Origin: Bacteroidales bacterium
Lineage (GTDB): Bacteria > Bacteroidota > Bacteroidia > Bacteroidales > WCHB1-69
Direction of reading: 5' to 3'
Length of the DNA stretch: 64,000 nt
NCBI GenBank assembly: GCA_017535665.1
Contig: JAFXTS010000003.1
Span: 62,001-126,000 of the forward strand
The position numbers were made by a program, and so were the translations under genes. Shown one piece after another: positions 1 through 7,743 of this stretch (the first letter of the stretch is position 1; every line of letters starts with the position of its first letter). Under the pieces are notes generated by a model that saw only the letters and a list, made by a program, of their open reading frames with translations, ran no database searches and was not told the origin of the DNA.

Positions 1-35
1 TTTGCATAATGAGTGTAAATTAGTTTATAGGGCTG

Positions 36-63
36 CAAAGGTACGACCATTTTCCATACCCAA
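36..63 (-). promoter_or_regulatory. Promoter pointing out of the left edge
   Basis: Read on the minus strand this is TTG, 17 bases, then TACCTTTG, a good match to the Bacteroidota -33/-7 promoter (TTG and TAnnTTTG). It points left, so it should drive a gene lying outside the window. This is one of only two promoters here where both boxes fit well. Confidence 0.5.
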
Positions 64-472
64 CCACTCTGCAACTTTTTGGCATAGAGTGGGTTGTGAT
101 TGTTGAAATATTTGCACGAAAAATGGCAGATTATGTCTTAAAAAGTGCAAAAAAGCGACGTTTTTCTGCTGTTGAAAACCTGTTGGTAAATTGTTGATAA
201 ATTGTGGGAGTGACCTGCTGCTTGCGATTTGTCTCTTTTCTTTTCGATTGCACAAAGAAAATGAGACCCAAACCGCGAGTAAGCGAGCAAAAAGAAAGCT
301 TGCCTACTTTTTCGAGCGAGAGCGGTTTATCTAAAAGAAATGCGCTTTGCCGCTGTGCAAATTCCAGCTAAAATCGGGTAAAGCTCGCTAAACGGCGGAA
401 AACTTGATGAGCTTCATTTCATTGCGCTCATCTTCGGACAATTCGCCCTTCTTCACGCTCGCAACGCCCGAT

Positions 473-495
473 TTCTTCACGCCTCCATTTGCAAG
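473..495 (-). repeat. Dispersed 23-bp repeat, copy 1
   Basis: On the minus strand these 23 bases are identical to 8581-8603 on the plus strand (starting CTTGCAAATGG, ending GTGAAGAA). Similarity seems to fade outside the core. Two exact copies 8 kb apart in non-coding DNA indicate a dispersed repeat family. Confidence 0.6.
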
Positions 496-528
496 GCGGC
501 GGTTAGCCGACACAGCACTGCATTTATC

Positions 529-549
529 TTGCGTTTCGGAGAAACGCAA
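529..549. repeat. Perfect inverted repeat
   Basis: TTGCGTTTC, a 3-base loop GGA, then GAAACGCAA: nine perfectly paired bases. There is no T-run and no convincing gene beside it, so it is more likely a dispersed palindromic repeat than a terminator. Confidence 0.6.
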
Positions 550-619
550 TCTCAGTAACCCCTGACAAACGGAACGAAGAGGAGTGCAGTCTGGGGTACG
601 GCGCCACCCGCGATAAAAA

Positions 620-636
620 GCGTCTCGAAGAGACGC
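620..636. repeat. GCGTCTC/GAGACGC palindromic repeat
   Basis: GCGTCTC, loop GAA, GAGACGC. The same GAGACG core occurs in the palindrome inside the FISUMP gene at 2212-2243, so the two probably belong to related short interspersed repeats. Confidence 0.55.
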
Positions 637-651
637 GACTATTGACTGACG

Positions 652-674
652 TTCGGTATCTGAGCCTGTCGAAG
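652..674. repeat. Interspersed repeat, TTCGACAGGCTCAG type
   Basis: The minus strand carries the core CTTCGACAGGCTCAGA, with TTCG/CGAA ends forming an imperfect palindrome. I recall this core as a common interspersed repeat in many bacterial genomes. It sits directly against the gene remnant that follows. Confidence 0.45.
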
Positions 675-676
675 GA

Positions 677-819
677 CACACAACCAAAGGCGTTGCAGCT
701 GTTCTACGAAAGCCAGACCTGCGCCGACCTCCATGACAAATCCACCGGCCTCTACCTCTACGGCGATTTGTACGTTGCCGACGAGTTTATGAGGGAAAAG
801 GGGGAGGAGGAAGGGTAGG
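677..819 (+). pseudogene. Remnant of a small accessory gene (3' end only)
   Basis: An open frame of about 46 codons ends in TAG and has a protein-like composition (LQLFYESQTC, then STGLYLYGDLYVADEF, then a charged tail). It lacks a start codon: its 5' side runs straight into the repeats at 620-674. It looks like the C-terminal end of a small Bacteroidales protein whose 5' part was lost or replaced by repeat insertion. I do not recognise the family with certainty, and chance coding cannot be excluded. Confidence 0.35.
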
Positions 820-858
820 ACTGGATACCCACCATTTACCCTACATTACACCCGCACC

Positions 859-886
859 ATTCCGCCAGCCCTGCGGCTGGTGGAAT
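859..886. repeat. Inverted repeat downstream of FISUMP gene
   Basis: ATTCCGCCAGCC, loop CTGC, GGCTGGTGGAAT, with one mismatched position. It lies 17 bases beyond the stop of the minus-strand FISUMP gene, but no T-run follows on that strand, so it is not a clear intrinsic terminator. It may be another palindromic repeat. Confidence 0.45.
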
Positions 887-903
887 TCCCATATTCAGTT
901 CGC

Positions 904-2601
904 TTAATTGCAGATACAACGCACTGAACAACCGTCATTCTTATCGCCGTTGGAGAAGGTCACTCTAGTGCTAGTACAACCGGTGGAGAGGGTTCGCACA
1001 AGGCTCTGAGAATCGGGTGATGCGGTAGCACTCCAGAAGAAGGCACATATCCCGAAATCGTTGTAGCTGCTAATTCTACTGTAAAAGCCTGCAGGAAGCA
1101 TACTAAAACCAGTGGCATTATTGTTGCTGGAAATGTTGCCTATGGCACAAAAAATTGTGCTGCTATCCCATCCTGTAGTGGATGCCAACGCCTTGGCAAT
1201 ATAGGTGTAGACATTTCCACACACATACTCGCTTTGGCTGCTTACATAGTCGGTCAGCTGCGTCCACTCCGCATCGCTCGGGACGTGCCACCCCGTGGGG
1301 CAGATGCCCTGCACATTACTAGGGTTTGAAGAGGAGGAATATGCTCCGTGCATTACCGCTGGCCAATTGTACAATAGTCCGCGGGTGGGTTTATTAGAAG
1401 CATCATTGTTGGGATAATACCAATAGGCTATTGTGGTAGATGGGCTACTGCCCTGCGCAATGTCTGTATTGTCTGCGTATTTTGTGGTTCGCAAATTCTC
1501 TTTCATCCAGCACTGCTGTCCAATTTGCACCGTGTTGTAGATGTTACCATCAATGTCGGTAAGGGTGGCAGCGTTGGGGCAAGGCTGCCCGTCACCAGCG
1601 GGTAGGGTGGTAAAACTTCTCTCTTCGCCGTATGCCGTCCCCACGCTGTTAGTGGCATACGCTCGTACATAGTAGGTGGTGCCAGCTGTCAGTCCAGTGA
1701 GATTGCTGGTGAAACTGCCTGTGCCGCTGCCGTTGGTGGTATGGCTGGCGCTAGTGGTAGGATTGTGACCAGTACTCCAGCATACGCCACGGGCGGTTAC
1801 GGTTGCCCCCCCATCAGAGGTTACCATTCCACCAACTGTGGCGGAGGCGGCACCGATATTCGTCACAGGATTCGTAGTAACCATCGGAATGGTATGCTGT
1901 GCAGCCTCAAACACCAGCGCAAACGTCTGCGAGGCGCCCTGTGCCTGCGAAATACGGGCGCTTTCGTATTCCGTGCCGTTGATGGTGGCATACCCTACAT
2001 ATTCCATCTGGTCACCGAAGGTAAAGGGATTGTTGGTGGTGGATTTCAACACGTATGTGATTGTTGGCACCATCCCGATATATTCAATCCCATTTCCGTT
2101 CCCCGCACCGTTGCACACCATTTTAATGGACGACATTTTGCCGTTCTGGCGGGCGGTCATCACGTAGGTGCCCGCGGCGGACAGGGAAACGCGGAATTGA
2201 TTTGTACCTGGTTGTAGAGACGCGGTGCACCACGTCTCTACAATTTTACCGTTTCCATCCACGATTTCCAACGTCACCGCACCAGCGTCCGCAACCGTCA
2301 GGTTTACGTCGGTGGTGCCGGAAAACGGGTTCGGGTTGTTTTGCGAAAGACCGAAACCGCCGTTGGCAACGGATTCGTCAATGCCCGTGCCGTTCTGCAT
2401 CGTCAGCGTGGTGTCGGGCCAATAGATGGTTTCCTGCCACCCTTTCGTCAGGTTGGTGATGGCCACACGGTTCAGCTGCACCCAGTTGTTGTTGGCATCC
2501 TTTCCCGTGAAGGTGAGGGTAACGGTCTGTGCCTGCAATGTGCCCAACAGGAATGCGAGGACAAACGTCCCGATAACAAAGGATAAAATCTGTTTTTTCA
2601 T
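904..2601 (-). CDS. Secreted FISUMP-domain surface protein
   Basis: Predicted exported protein of 565 residues. The start is the ATG giving MKKQILSFVIG with a signal peptide of about 24 residues; an upstream in-frame ATG would bury that peptide and is rejected. Domains: an N-terminal beta module (25-80), a segment resembling a T9SS sorting domain (NNPNPFSGTTDVNL and following, about 87-162), a fibronectin-III-like module (about 245-340), and a C-terminal FISUMP domain (Fibrobacter succinogenes major paralogous domain, about 355-565; IGQQCWMKENL and CPTGWHVPSDAEW). The sorting-like segment is unusual in being internal. A perfect palindrome of a dispersed repeat type is read in frame at residues 120-130. 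Function is unknown; surface display or adhesion is the usual guess for FISUMP proteins. Confidence 0.8.
   Translation of the reverse strand: MKKQILSFVIGTFVLAFLLGTLQAQTVTLTFTGKDANNNWVQLNRVAITNLTKGWQETIYWPDTTLTMQNGTGIDESVANGGFGLSQNNPNPFSGTTDVNLTVADAGAVTLEIVDGNGKIVETWCTASLQPGTNQFRVSLSAAGTYVMTARQNGKMSSIKMVCNGAGNGNGIEYIGMVPTITYVLKSTTNNPFTFGDQMEYVGYATINGTEYESARISQAQGASQTFALVFEAAQHTIPMVTTNPVTNIGAASATVGGMVTSDGGATVTARGVCWSTGHNPTTSASHTTNGSGTGSFTSNLTGLTAGTTYYVRAYATNSVGTAYGEERSFTTLPAGDGQPCPNAATLTDIDGNIYNTVQIGQQCWMKENLRTTKYADNTDIAQGSSPSTTIAYWYYPNNDASNKPTRGLLYNWPAVMHGAYSSSSNPSNVQGICPTGWHVPSDAEWTQLTDYVSSQSEYVCGNVYTYIAKALASTTGWDSSTIFCAIGNISSNNNATGFSMLPAGFYSRISSYNDFGICAFFWSATASPDSQSLVRTLSTGCTSTRVTFSNGDKNDGCSVRCICN
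2212..2243. repeat. In-frame palindromic repeat inside the FISUMP gene
   Basis: TTGTAGAGACG and CGTCTCTACAA pair perfectly over 11 bases, and the 10-base centre itself contains the palindrome GGTGCACC. Units of this GTAGAGACG...CGTCTCTAC form are, from memory, common dispersed repeats in Bacteroidota intergenic DNA. Here it is translated as VETWCTASLQ without breaking the frame. Confidence 0.8.
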
Positions 2602-2700
2602 AATCTCTTTTTTTATATTTGTAATAATCATTCTTTCAATTGGTTGCGAACCGTTTTCGCTTTCTGTCACAAACATAAAAAAGAATCGTGAACTTTTGTT

Positions 2701-2812
2701 CTACTCCGAGGTTGTGGAATACCTATAGTACCAACAGAAAGCCCACGATTACTTCGCAGGCGTTTCTACTTTCATTGGTACTACATTAAGAAACTTCCAC
2801 ATTTCGGAGTAG
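2701..2812. repeat. Nested inverted repeat in FISUMP leader
   Basis: Outer arms CTACTCCGAGGTTGTGGAA (2701-2719) and TTCCACATTTCGGAGTAG (2795-2812) pair with one small bulge. Inner arms TAGTACCAA (2726-2734) and TTGGTACTA (2775-2783) pair perfectly. The 112-bp structure could be a miniature inverted-repeat element or a regulatory RNA fold in the leader. Confidence 0.6.
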
Positions 2813-2814
2813 TA

Positions 2815-2922
2815 AGAAAGCGAAACGCTTTATATATCAGTATGTTATAATGTTAATTTATCTCTTTTGTATGTTCAAATTTTGGGTGAAACAATAGGGT
2901 GAAATTCAACGTTGCAAAGATA
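2815..2922 (-). repeat. Direct repeat copy B (promoter/leader duplication)
   Basis: Similar over about 105 bp to 3664-3770. Both copies contain ATGTTATAATGT, then AATTTATCT, TGTATGTTCAA and GGTGAAACAATAGGGTG, and both end in a TAnnTTTG box read on the minus strand. This copy precedes the FISUMP gene; the other precedes the DUF1016 remnant. Confidence 0.7.
2915..2922 (-). promoter_or_regulatory. Possible -7 box (TATCTTTG)
   Basis: Minus-strand TATCTTTG at the edge of the duplicated leader. It would direct transcription toward the FISUMP gene. No TTG box is visible at the usual spacing. Confidence 0.35.
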
Positions 2923-2929
2923 GAAAAAA

Positions 2930-3641
2930 TTATTCATTTGGCGTGTCGTTATCTTGCAGTTCAGCGATGGTAGTGTCATTGAAGTTTTCCAACAGATAGC
3001 TACGGATTTCTTCCTCGGAGGGGAGTTGCAGCTGGTATTTGCTGACAAAAAGATTGGGTGATAATCCTTCAATAGCATAGCGCACAGTGGTTTCCCCATA
3101 GTCTGTGCAAAGAAGCAAACCCACAGGTGGATTGTCATCGGGCTGCATCACTTCGTGGCGGTAGTAATTCAAATACATATTCAGCTGTGAGGCATACTCA
3201 TTCCTAAGTCTGCCACTCTTTCAATTTGGCGGTCGGCAACCGCAAAATTCCATTTCTCTTATTATCAGTAATTTGTAAAATTGCGGTTGCCGACCGCAAT
3301 TTTGGATTGGGGTATTGTTTTTGCAAAAATGATGACACTGTCTCACCCATATAGGGATAAGTTCCGTAAAACTGGCGAAATTCATATAGACGACGTTCCC
3401 CAAGTCCATTTCTCTTCAAACGATGGGCTACGGTTTTCAAAAGATTTTCACCATACTGAGCCCTGTCTTCACCATTCTGCTCATATTCAACAATATAAAA
3501 ACCAATCAGCCAGTTGCGAGCAGTCAATGACAAGTTGATTGCATGCGCAGCAACACCTTGTAATACATCTTGTACGTTTGAAATTTGTTTCACCAAGGAA
3601 TCCAACCCTGCGTTGTCGTTGCGTTCAAGTTCGTTGTTCAT
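2930..3641 (-). pseudogene. Broken DUF1016 (YhcG-type PDDEXK nuclease) gene
   Basis: Two parts of one family are present in different frames. The 5' part (start 3641, 145 codons, ending 3204) carries the DUF1016 N-terminal domain: LTARNWLIGFYIVEYEQNG, GLGERRLYEFRQFY. The 3' part (about 3206 down to 2930) carries only the end of the nuclease domain: LRNEYASQLNMYLNYY, then DDNPPVGLLLC. The middle of the protein, including the PDDEXK catalytic core, is missing. The junction coincides with a perfect 17-bp inverted repeat (3229-3245/3281-3297), which is translated as the aberrant tail of the first part. An intact homologue would be about 330-370 residues, so this gene is inactive as a nuclease. 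The N-terminal fragment could still be expressed. Confidence 0.75.
3229..3297. repeat. Inverted repeat at the DUF1016 break
   Basis: Arms GCGGTCGGCAACCGCAA (3229-3245) and TTGCGGTTGCCGACCGC (3281-3297) pair perfectly over 17 bases around a 35-base AT-rich centre. It sits where the nuclease core has been lost and is probably an interspersed repeat linked to the deletion. Confidence 0.75.
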
Positions 3642-3663
3642 AGTAGTTATTATTAGTTAATAA

Positions 3664-3770
3664 AGAAAATAAAACGCTTTGTACTAATATGTTATAATGT
3701 CAATTTATCTGTTCTGTATGTTCAATTTTTTTTGGTGAAACAATAGGGTGTAATTCAACGGGCAAATATA
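3664..3770 (-). repeat. Direct repeat copy A (promoter/leader duplication)
   Basis: Partner of the copy at 2815-2922, about 85% identical by eye, same orientation. It lies just upstream of the DUF1016 start, so the two copies bracket that pseudogene. Confidence 0.7.
3763..3770 (-). promoter_or_regulatory. Possible promoter of the DUF1016 remnant
   Basis: Minus-strand TATATTTG, with a TTG 21 bases upstream (3792-3794). It is about 120 bases before the remnant's ATG, at the same relative place as the box in the other repeat copy. Confidence 0.4.
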
Positions 3771-3790
3771 CAAATAAATCTGAAAACTTC

Positions 3791-3835
3791 CCAATTCTCA
3801 GTTTTCCATTTTCAATTCTCAATTCTCAATTCTCC
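3791..3835. repeat. Simple repeat (AATTCTC)n
   Basis: Irregular tandem copies of CAATTCTCA/TTTTCAATTCTC between the ftsK stop and the duplicated leader. AT-rich repeats like this are frequent between Bacteroidota genes; no T-run hairpin is seen. Confidence 0.55.
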
Positions 3836-3837
3836 AT

Positions 3838-6396
3838 TTAAATCAGTCCCATATTTTGGAAAATCACCCGCAGCTCCTCAGCGGTTTTCACTTTCACCTC
3901 ACGGACTTTGCTGCCCACGGCGGGGCCTACAATCTTGAACTCTTCGAGCTGGTCCATGATGCGGCCGGCGCGGGCGTAGCCGAGCTTCATCTTGCGTTGC
4001 AGCAGTGAGGTGGAGCCCATCTGCGTTTCTACGATGAGGGTGGCGGCGTCCATGAAGCAAGAGTCGATCTCGTTGGGGTTCACGGGCTCGTCGTCGCCTC
4101 TGCCGGTGGTCTCTTCCACGTATTCGGGGAGGAGGAACGGCTCGGGATATCCCTGCTGGTCGGCGATGAAGCGGGTGAGGGCCTCCACTTCCGGCGTGTC
4201 GATGAAGGCGCACTGGAGTCGCACGAGGTCGCTGCCGGTGGAGAGCAGCATGTCGCCCTTGCCGATGAGCTGGTTGGCACCGCTGCCGTCAAGAATGGTG
4301 CGCGAGTCCACAATGGAGGTGACACGGAAGGCGATACGCGACGGGAAGTTGGCCTTGATGACACCCGTGATGATGTTGACCGACGGACGCTGCGTGGCGA
4401 TTATGAGGTGGATACCGATGGCACGGGCCAGCTGGGCCAGACGGGCGATGGGAGTCTCCACCTCGCGGCCTGCGGTCATGATGAGGTCACCGAACTCGTC
4501 GATAACCAGCACGATGTAAGGCAGATAACGGTGGCCGTTGGTGGGGGAGAGCTTGCGCTGGCAGAACTTGGTGTTGTACTCCTTGATGTTGCGCACCTGC
4601 GCCAGCTGCAGCAGGTCGTAGCGGGCATCCATCTCCGCACACAGAGAGTTGAGCGTGTAGATGACCTTCTTCACATCGGTGATGATGGGGTTGTCGGCAC
4701 CGGGCAGCATGGCCAAATAGTGCCGCTCGATAATCGAATATAGGGTGAACTCCACCTTCTTCGGGTCGATGAGCACGAACTTCAGTTCTGACGGGTGTTT
4801 CTTGTAAAGAAGCGAGGCGATGATGGCGTTCAGTCCAACGGATTTTCCCTGTCCGGTGGCACCGGCCATGAGCAGGTGCGGCATCTTGGCGAGGTCGGCC
4901 ACGAAGGGCTCGTTGCTGATGGTCTTGCCGAGACCGATGGGCAGGTCGTATTTGTTGTTCTGGAACTTGTCGGAGTCGAGGATGTCCTTCATGGCCACAA
5001 TCTGCGGGTTGGCGTTCGGCACCTCGATGCCGATGGTGCCCTTGCCCGGGATGGGCGCGATGATACGGATGCCGAGGGCGGCGAGGCTCAGCGCGATGTC
5101 GTCCTCCAAGTTCTTGATTTTGCTGATGCGAACGCCTTCTGCAGGTACAATCTCGTACAGGGTAACGGTAGGTCCGATGGTGGCGAAAATCTTCTTGATT
5201 TCAATGCCGAAACTCTTGAGAGTCTTTTCGATACGCTCTTTCTTCTCGCGGAGCTCCTGCATCTTGGCGGCTTCGTTGATGACGGTGGGCTGGTAGTCGA
5301 GCAGCAGGTCGGTGGTGGGGAACTGGTAGTGCGACAGGTCGAGGCGCGGGTCGTAGTCCTCTAACGGCAGGACGGGCTCCGGTAAGGCGAGGGGAGCAGG
5401 CTCGGGAGTGTCGGGTTCAACAGCCATTTCTGCGTTGACATTCTCTTCTTGTGGGGTATCGTTGGAAGAGTCTCCATTGACAATATCGAACGGGACTTCT
5501 GAAACAGGAGCTTCCGGCTTTTGGTTCGCTGTTTCGCTCCCGCCGAGGTCGATGGTGTTGTTGCCATACTCCTTGCTCAGTCCGCCCAACTCTTCGATGT
5601 ACTGGCCGGGCAGGTCTTCTGTTTCGCGCTGCTGACTGCCTTTCTTTTTCTTTTTTCCGCCCACCACTACCTCAGCATCATCTTCATCGTAGTCGTCATC
5701 ATCGTCATCATCATCATTGTCGTTGCGATTTTTGCGGCTTTCTACCCATTTGTCCTTCACTTTGGAACCAGCCTTCACGAAAACAGAGGGGGAGATGTTG
5801 TAACAGAGGAAGAGGATGAGCAGCAGGAGGGCGAGGAGGATGAAGAAGGTGGCGATTTTGCCAGTACCGTCCACTAATAGTCCGGTGATGGAGTTGCCAA
5901 AGAATCCGGACGGGAATGAGTTGATATCGACTTCACCTTTTTTAACAAAGAAAAAGGCGAGAAACATCGAGAGCCACACCATGGTGAGCACGGTGGTGAC
6001 GGTGGTGCGGAACAGGGGGAGCAGGGTTTTCTCAAAGGTGAGTCGCACACCGTACAGGAAGGTCAGGAACGGGATGCCGATGGCGAAGAGGCCGAAGGTG
6101 GCGTCGCAGCAGAAATGGGCGAGGTAAGCGCCTAATCCGCGGCACCAGTTGCCGGGCTGGATGTCGCTGCCAGGCTGCACGTACTCCTGGTCGGCAGTAT
6201 GGGTGAACCAGAATGACAAAATGGAAACGAAGGCTACGAGTGAAAAAAGGAGGAGCAGGATGCCAAAAATTTTATGCCACTGCTCTTTGGTGAGATGCTT
6301 TTTGGAGGAACTTCCTCCACCTTTTGAGGAGGAATTATTGGATTTCTTGCTCTTTTTTGCGTGCTTGACAGACTGATTTCGTGTTGTAACGTACAT
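3838..6396 (-). CDS. ftsK: DNA translocase FtsK/SpoIIIE family
   Basis: Hexameric ATP-driven DNA pump at the division septum that clears chromosome ends and positions dif sites. The 852-residue protein has a Lys/Ser-rich start, four N-terminal membrane segments (about 45-210), and a highly charged linker with an eight-Asp tract followed by a five-Lys tract. The motor domain carries Walker A GATGQGKS (about residue 510) and Walker B LVIDEFGDL (about 630). A C-terminal winged-helix gamma domain (GSTSLLQRKMKLGYARAGRI) is the part that reads KOPS-type DNA sites. Length and order are normal for the family. It stands alone on the minus strand, divergent from the exbB operon. Confidence 0.95.
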   Translation of the reverse strand: MYVTTRNQSVKHAKKSKKSNNSSSKGGGSSSKKHLTKEQWHKIFGILLLLFSLVAFVSILSFWFTHTADQEYVQPGSDIQPGNWCRGLGAYLAHFCCDATFGLFAIGIPFLTFLYGVRLTFEKTLLPLFRTTVTTVLTMVWLSMFLAFFFVKKGEVDINSFPSGFFGNSITGLLVDGTGKIATFFILLALLLLILFLCYNISPSVFVKAGSKVKDKWVESRKNRNDNDDDDDDDDYDEDDAEVVVGGKKKKKGSQQRETEDLPGQYIEELGGLSKEYGNNTIDLGGSETANQKPEAPVSEVPFDIVNGDSSNDTPQEENVNAEMAVEPDTPEPAPLALPEPVLPLEDYDPRLDLSHYQFPTTDLLLDYQPTVINEAAKMQELREKKERIEKTLKSFGIEIKKIFATIGPTVTLYEIVPAEGVRISKIKNLEDDIALSLAALGIRIIAPIPGKGTIGIEVPNANPQIVAMKDILDSDKFQNNKYDLPIGLGKTISNEPFVADLAKMPHLLMAGATGQGKSVGLNAIIASLLYKKHPSELKFVLIDPKKVEFTLYSIIERHYLAMLPGADNPIITDVKKVIYTLNSLCAEMDARYDLLQLAQVRNIKEYNTKFCQRKLSPTNGHRYLPYIVLVIDEFGDLIMTAGREVETPIARLAQLARAIGIHLIIATQRPSVNIITGVIKANFPSRIAFRVTSIVDSRTILDGSGANQLIGKGDMLLSTGSDLVRLQCAFIDTPEVEALTRFIADQQGYPEPFLLPEYVEETTGRGDDEPVNPNEIDSCFMDAATLIVETQMGSTSLLQRKMKLGYARAGRIMDQLEEFKIVGPAVGSKVREVKVKTAEELRVIFQNMGLI

Positions 6397-6433
6397 ATAT
6401 TTAACAGATTATATATTCTTATTGAATTTGTTG

Positions 6434-6441
6434 CAAAGGTA
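6434..6441 (-). promoter_or_regulatory. ftsK -7 box (TACCTTTG)
   Basis: Minus-strand TACCTTTG 38 bases before the ftsK start. The -33 TTG box is not clear. Confidence 0.45.
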
Positions 6442-6543
6442 TGCAATTTGATGAGAGATTTTTGCGTTGAAAAAATAAGAATTTCAACACGGAGTTGTTT
6501 GAAAAAAATGGGCTTTATGGTCGCATAGCAAGTGATACAATTG

Positions 6544-6551
6544 TAATTTTG
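6544..6551 (+). promoter_or_regulatory. exbB operon -7 box (TAATTTTG)
   Basis: TAATTTTG 17 bases before the exbB ATG. No well-spaced TTG is present, so strength is uncertain. Confidence 0.4.
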
Positions 6552-6568
6552 CGAAAATTTTAAGAATA

Positions 6569-7252
6569 ATGTTTACTATGATGAATGTGCCGTTTTTATT
6601 AGAAACTGTAGCTCAAACTGAAGAGAAAGTCAGCTTTTTCAAATTGGTGTTCGCCCCGTCAAGTCTTTGGATTATGATTCCATTGATTTTGATGTTGTTG
6701 TGGGTGATTTATGTGTTTATTGAAAGATGGCTCACGCTGAGCCGTGCCACCAAGGTGGACCCCAACTTCATGAACCACATCAAGGATTTCATCCATGAAG
6801 GTCGTTTCGATTCAGCCATGGCATTGTGCAAGGGCAACGAGTCACCGCTGTCGCACATGATTGAAAAGGGTATCTCCCGTATCGGCAAGCCGCTGAGCGA
6901 CATCTCTACCGCCATCGAAAATACTGGTCAGTTGGAGGTGCAGCGTTTGGAGAAACGTCTCTCTTCCATCGCCACCATCTCTGGTATCGCCCCCATGATC
7001 GGTTTCTTGGGTACCGTTACCGGTATGATTACCGCTTTCAGCGAGATGGCCAGCAATCCTAATAATGTCAATATTGCCGACCTGTCGGGCGGTATCTATA
7101 CGGCTATGATTACCACGGTGGGTGGTCTTATCGTGGGTATCATCGCCTACGTGCTGTATAACTTTCTCGTTGACAAGGTTTCCGAACTGATTCATCAGTT
7201 GGAAGGCCACACCACCGAGTTTATGGATCTTCTGAACGAACCTGGCAAATAG
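6569..7252 (+). CDS. exbB: MotA/TolQ/ExbB proton channel protein
   Basis: Inner-membrane proton channel subunit that powers TonB-dependent outer-membrane transport with ExbD. The 227 residues contain three membrane segments (about 33-50, 128-150 and 175-197) and the family signature around TISGIAPMIGFLGTVTGM. Gene order exbB-exbD-tonB with 18- and 17-base gaps indicates one operon. The family also includes TolQ; a C-terminal TonB-like partner two genes on favours the ExbB role, though Bacteroidota use the same modules for gliding and Tol functions. Confidence 0.88.
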   Translation: MFTMMNVPFLLETVAQTEEKVSFFKLVFAPSSLWIMIPLILMLLWVIYVFIERWLTLSRATKVDPNFMNHIKDFIHEGRFDSAMALCKGNESPLSHMIEKGISRIGKPLSDISTAIENTGQLEVQRLEKRLSSIATISGIAPMIGFLGTVTGMITAFSEMASNPNNVNIADLSGGIYTAMITTVGGLIVGIIAYVLYNFLVDKVSELIHQLEGHTTEFMDLLNEPGK

Positions 7253-7270
7253 CCCTAAAAATTCCGAATC

Positions 7271-7726
7271 ATGGCTATCAAATCCCGTCACAGTAAAAAG
7301 ATGGAACCCAACATGTCGTCGATGTCCGACTTGGTGTTCCTGCTGTTGATTTTCTTTGTCATCACCTCTACGCTCGTCTCTCCCAACATGATCCGGGTGG
7401 ACCTTCCTTCCAGCGAGGCCGGTCAGCAGAATGTGAAGCGTAACCTTGAGGTGTATGTGGACTCGCTGCATGTCTTCCATGTCAATCCTGCCGACGCCCA
7501 AGATCCGGGAACGACCTCTTTGGACACGTTGGGTGCTCAGCTCCGCGTGGCCATGGACCAGGATGAGACCGAGCAGCATGTGGTGATTTTGCGTGCCGAC
7601 CGCGATGTGCCCGTGCAGTGCATGGTGGATATGATGGGCGTTGTGGCCACGCTGAACAAGGAGCGCGAAGCCCTCGACAAACCCAAGTTCAGCATGGCGA
7701 TGGCGACCGTTTACCCGTCTAATTAA
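7271..7726 (+). CDS. exbD: ExbD/TolR biopolymer transport protein
   Basis: 151-residue partner of the preceding channel. A single membrane segment (about 21-40) begins with the conserved proton-carrying Asp in MSDLVFLLLIFF (D20). A periplasmic domain follows. Only one exbD is present, whereas many Bacteroidales operons carry two. Confidence 0.88.
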   Translation: MAIKSRHSKKMEPNMSSMSDLVFLLLIFFVITSTLVSPNMIRVDLPSSEAGQQNVKRNLEVYVDSLHVFHVNPADAQDPGTTSLDTLGAQLRVAMDQDETEQHVVILRADRDVPVQCMVDMMGVVATLNKEREALDKPKFSMAMATVYPSN

Positions 7727-7743
7727 CCATAAATATTATTGTT

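Larger units (their letters stand above)
64..676. other. Non-coding, repeat-rich edge region
   Basis: I see no convincing gene in this stretch. Open frames exist on the minus strand but they run through palindromes and simple repeats and resemble no family I know. The stretch contains a block shared with the region upstream of the large secreted protein near 8.6 kb (473-495), a perfect inverted repeat (529-549) and two palindromic repeat units (620-636 and 652-674). It looks like an accumulation of interspersed repeats and decayed sequence. Confidence 0.5.
2602..2929. other. Long leader region between FISUMP gene and DUF1016 remnant
   Basis: No gene is seen. On the minus strand it holds a possible promoter box (2915-2922), one copy of a roughly 105-bp direct repeat (2815-2922) and a large nested inverted repeat (2701-2812). 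If that promoter is used, the FISUMP transcript has a structured 5' leader of about 310 bases. Confidence 0.5.

Noticed and set aside
25..255. 76-codon open frame on the minus strand
   Set aside because: It overlaps the outward promoter, shows no domain or signal features and has atypical composition.
388..687. 99-codon open frame on the minus strand near the left edge
   Set aside because: It runs through several palindromes and dispersed repeats, has no ribosome-binding context and no protein-like pattern; treated as repeat DNA.
859..886. Terminator of the FISUMP gene
   Set aside because: The stem is good but no T-run follows on the minus strand; kept only as an inverted repeat.
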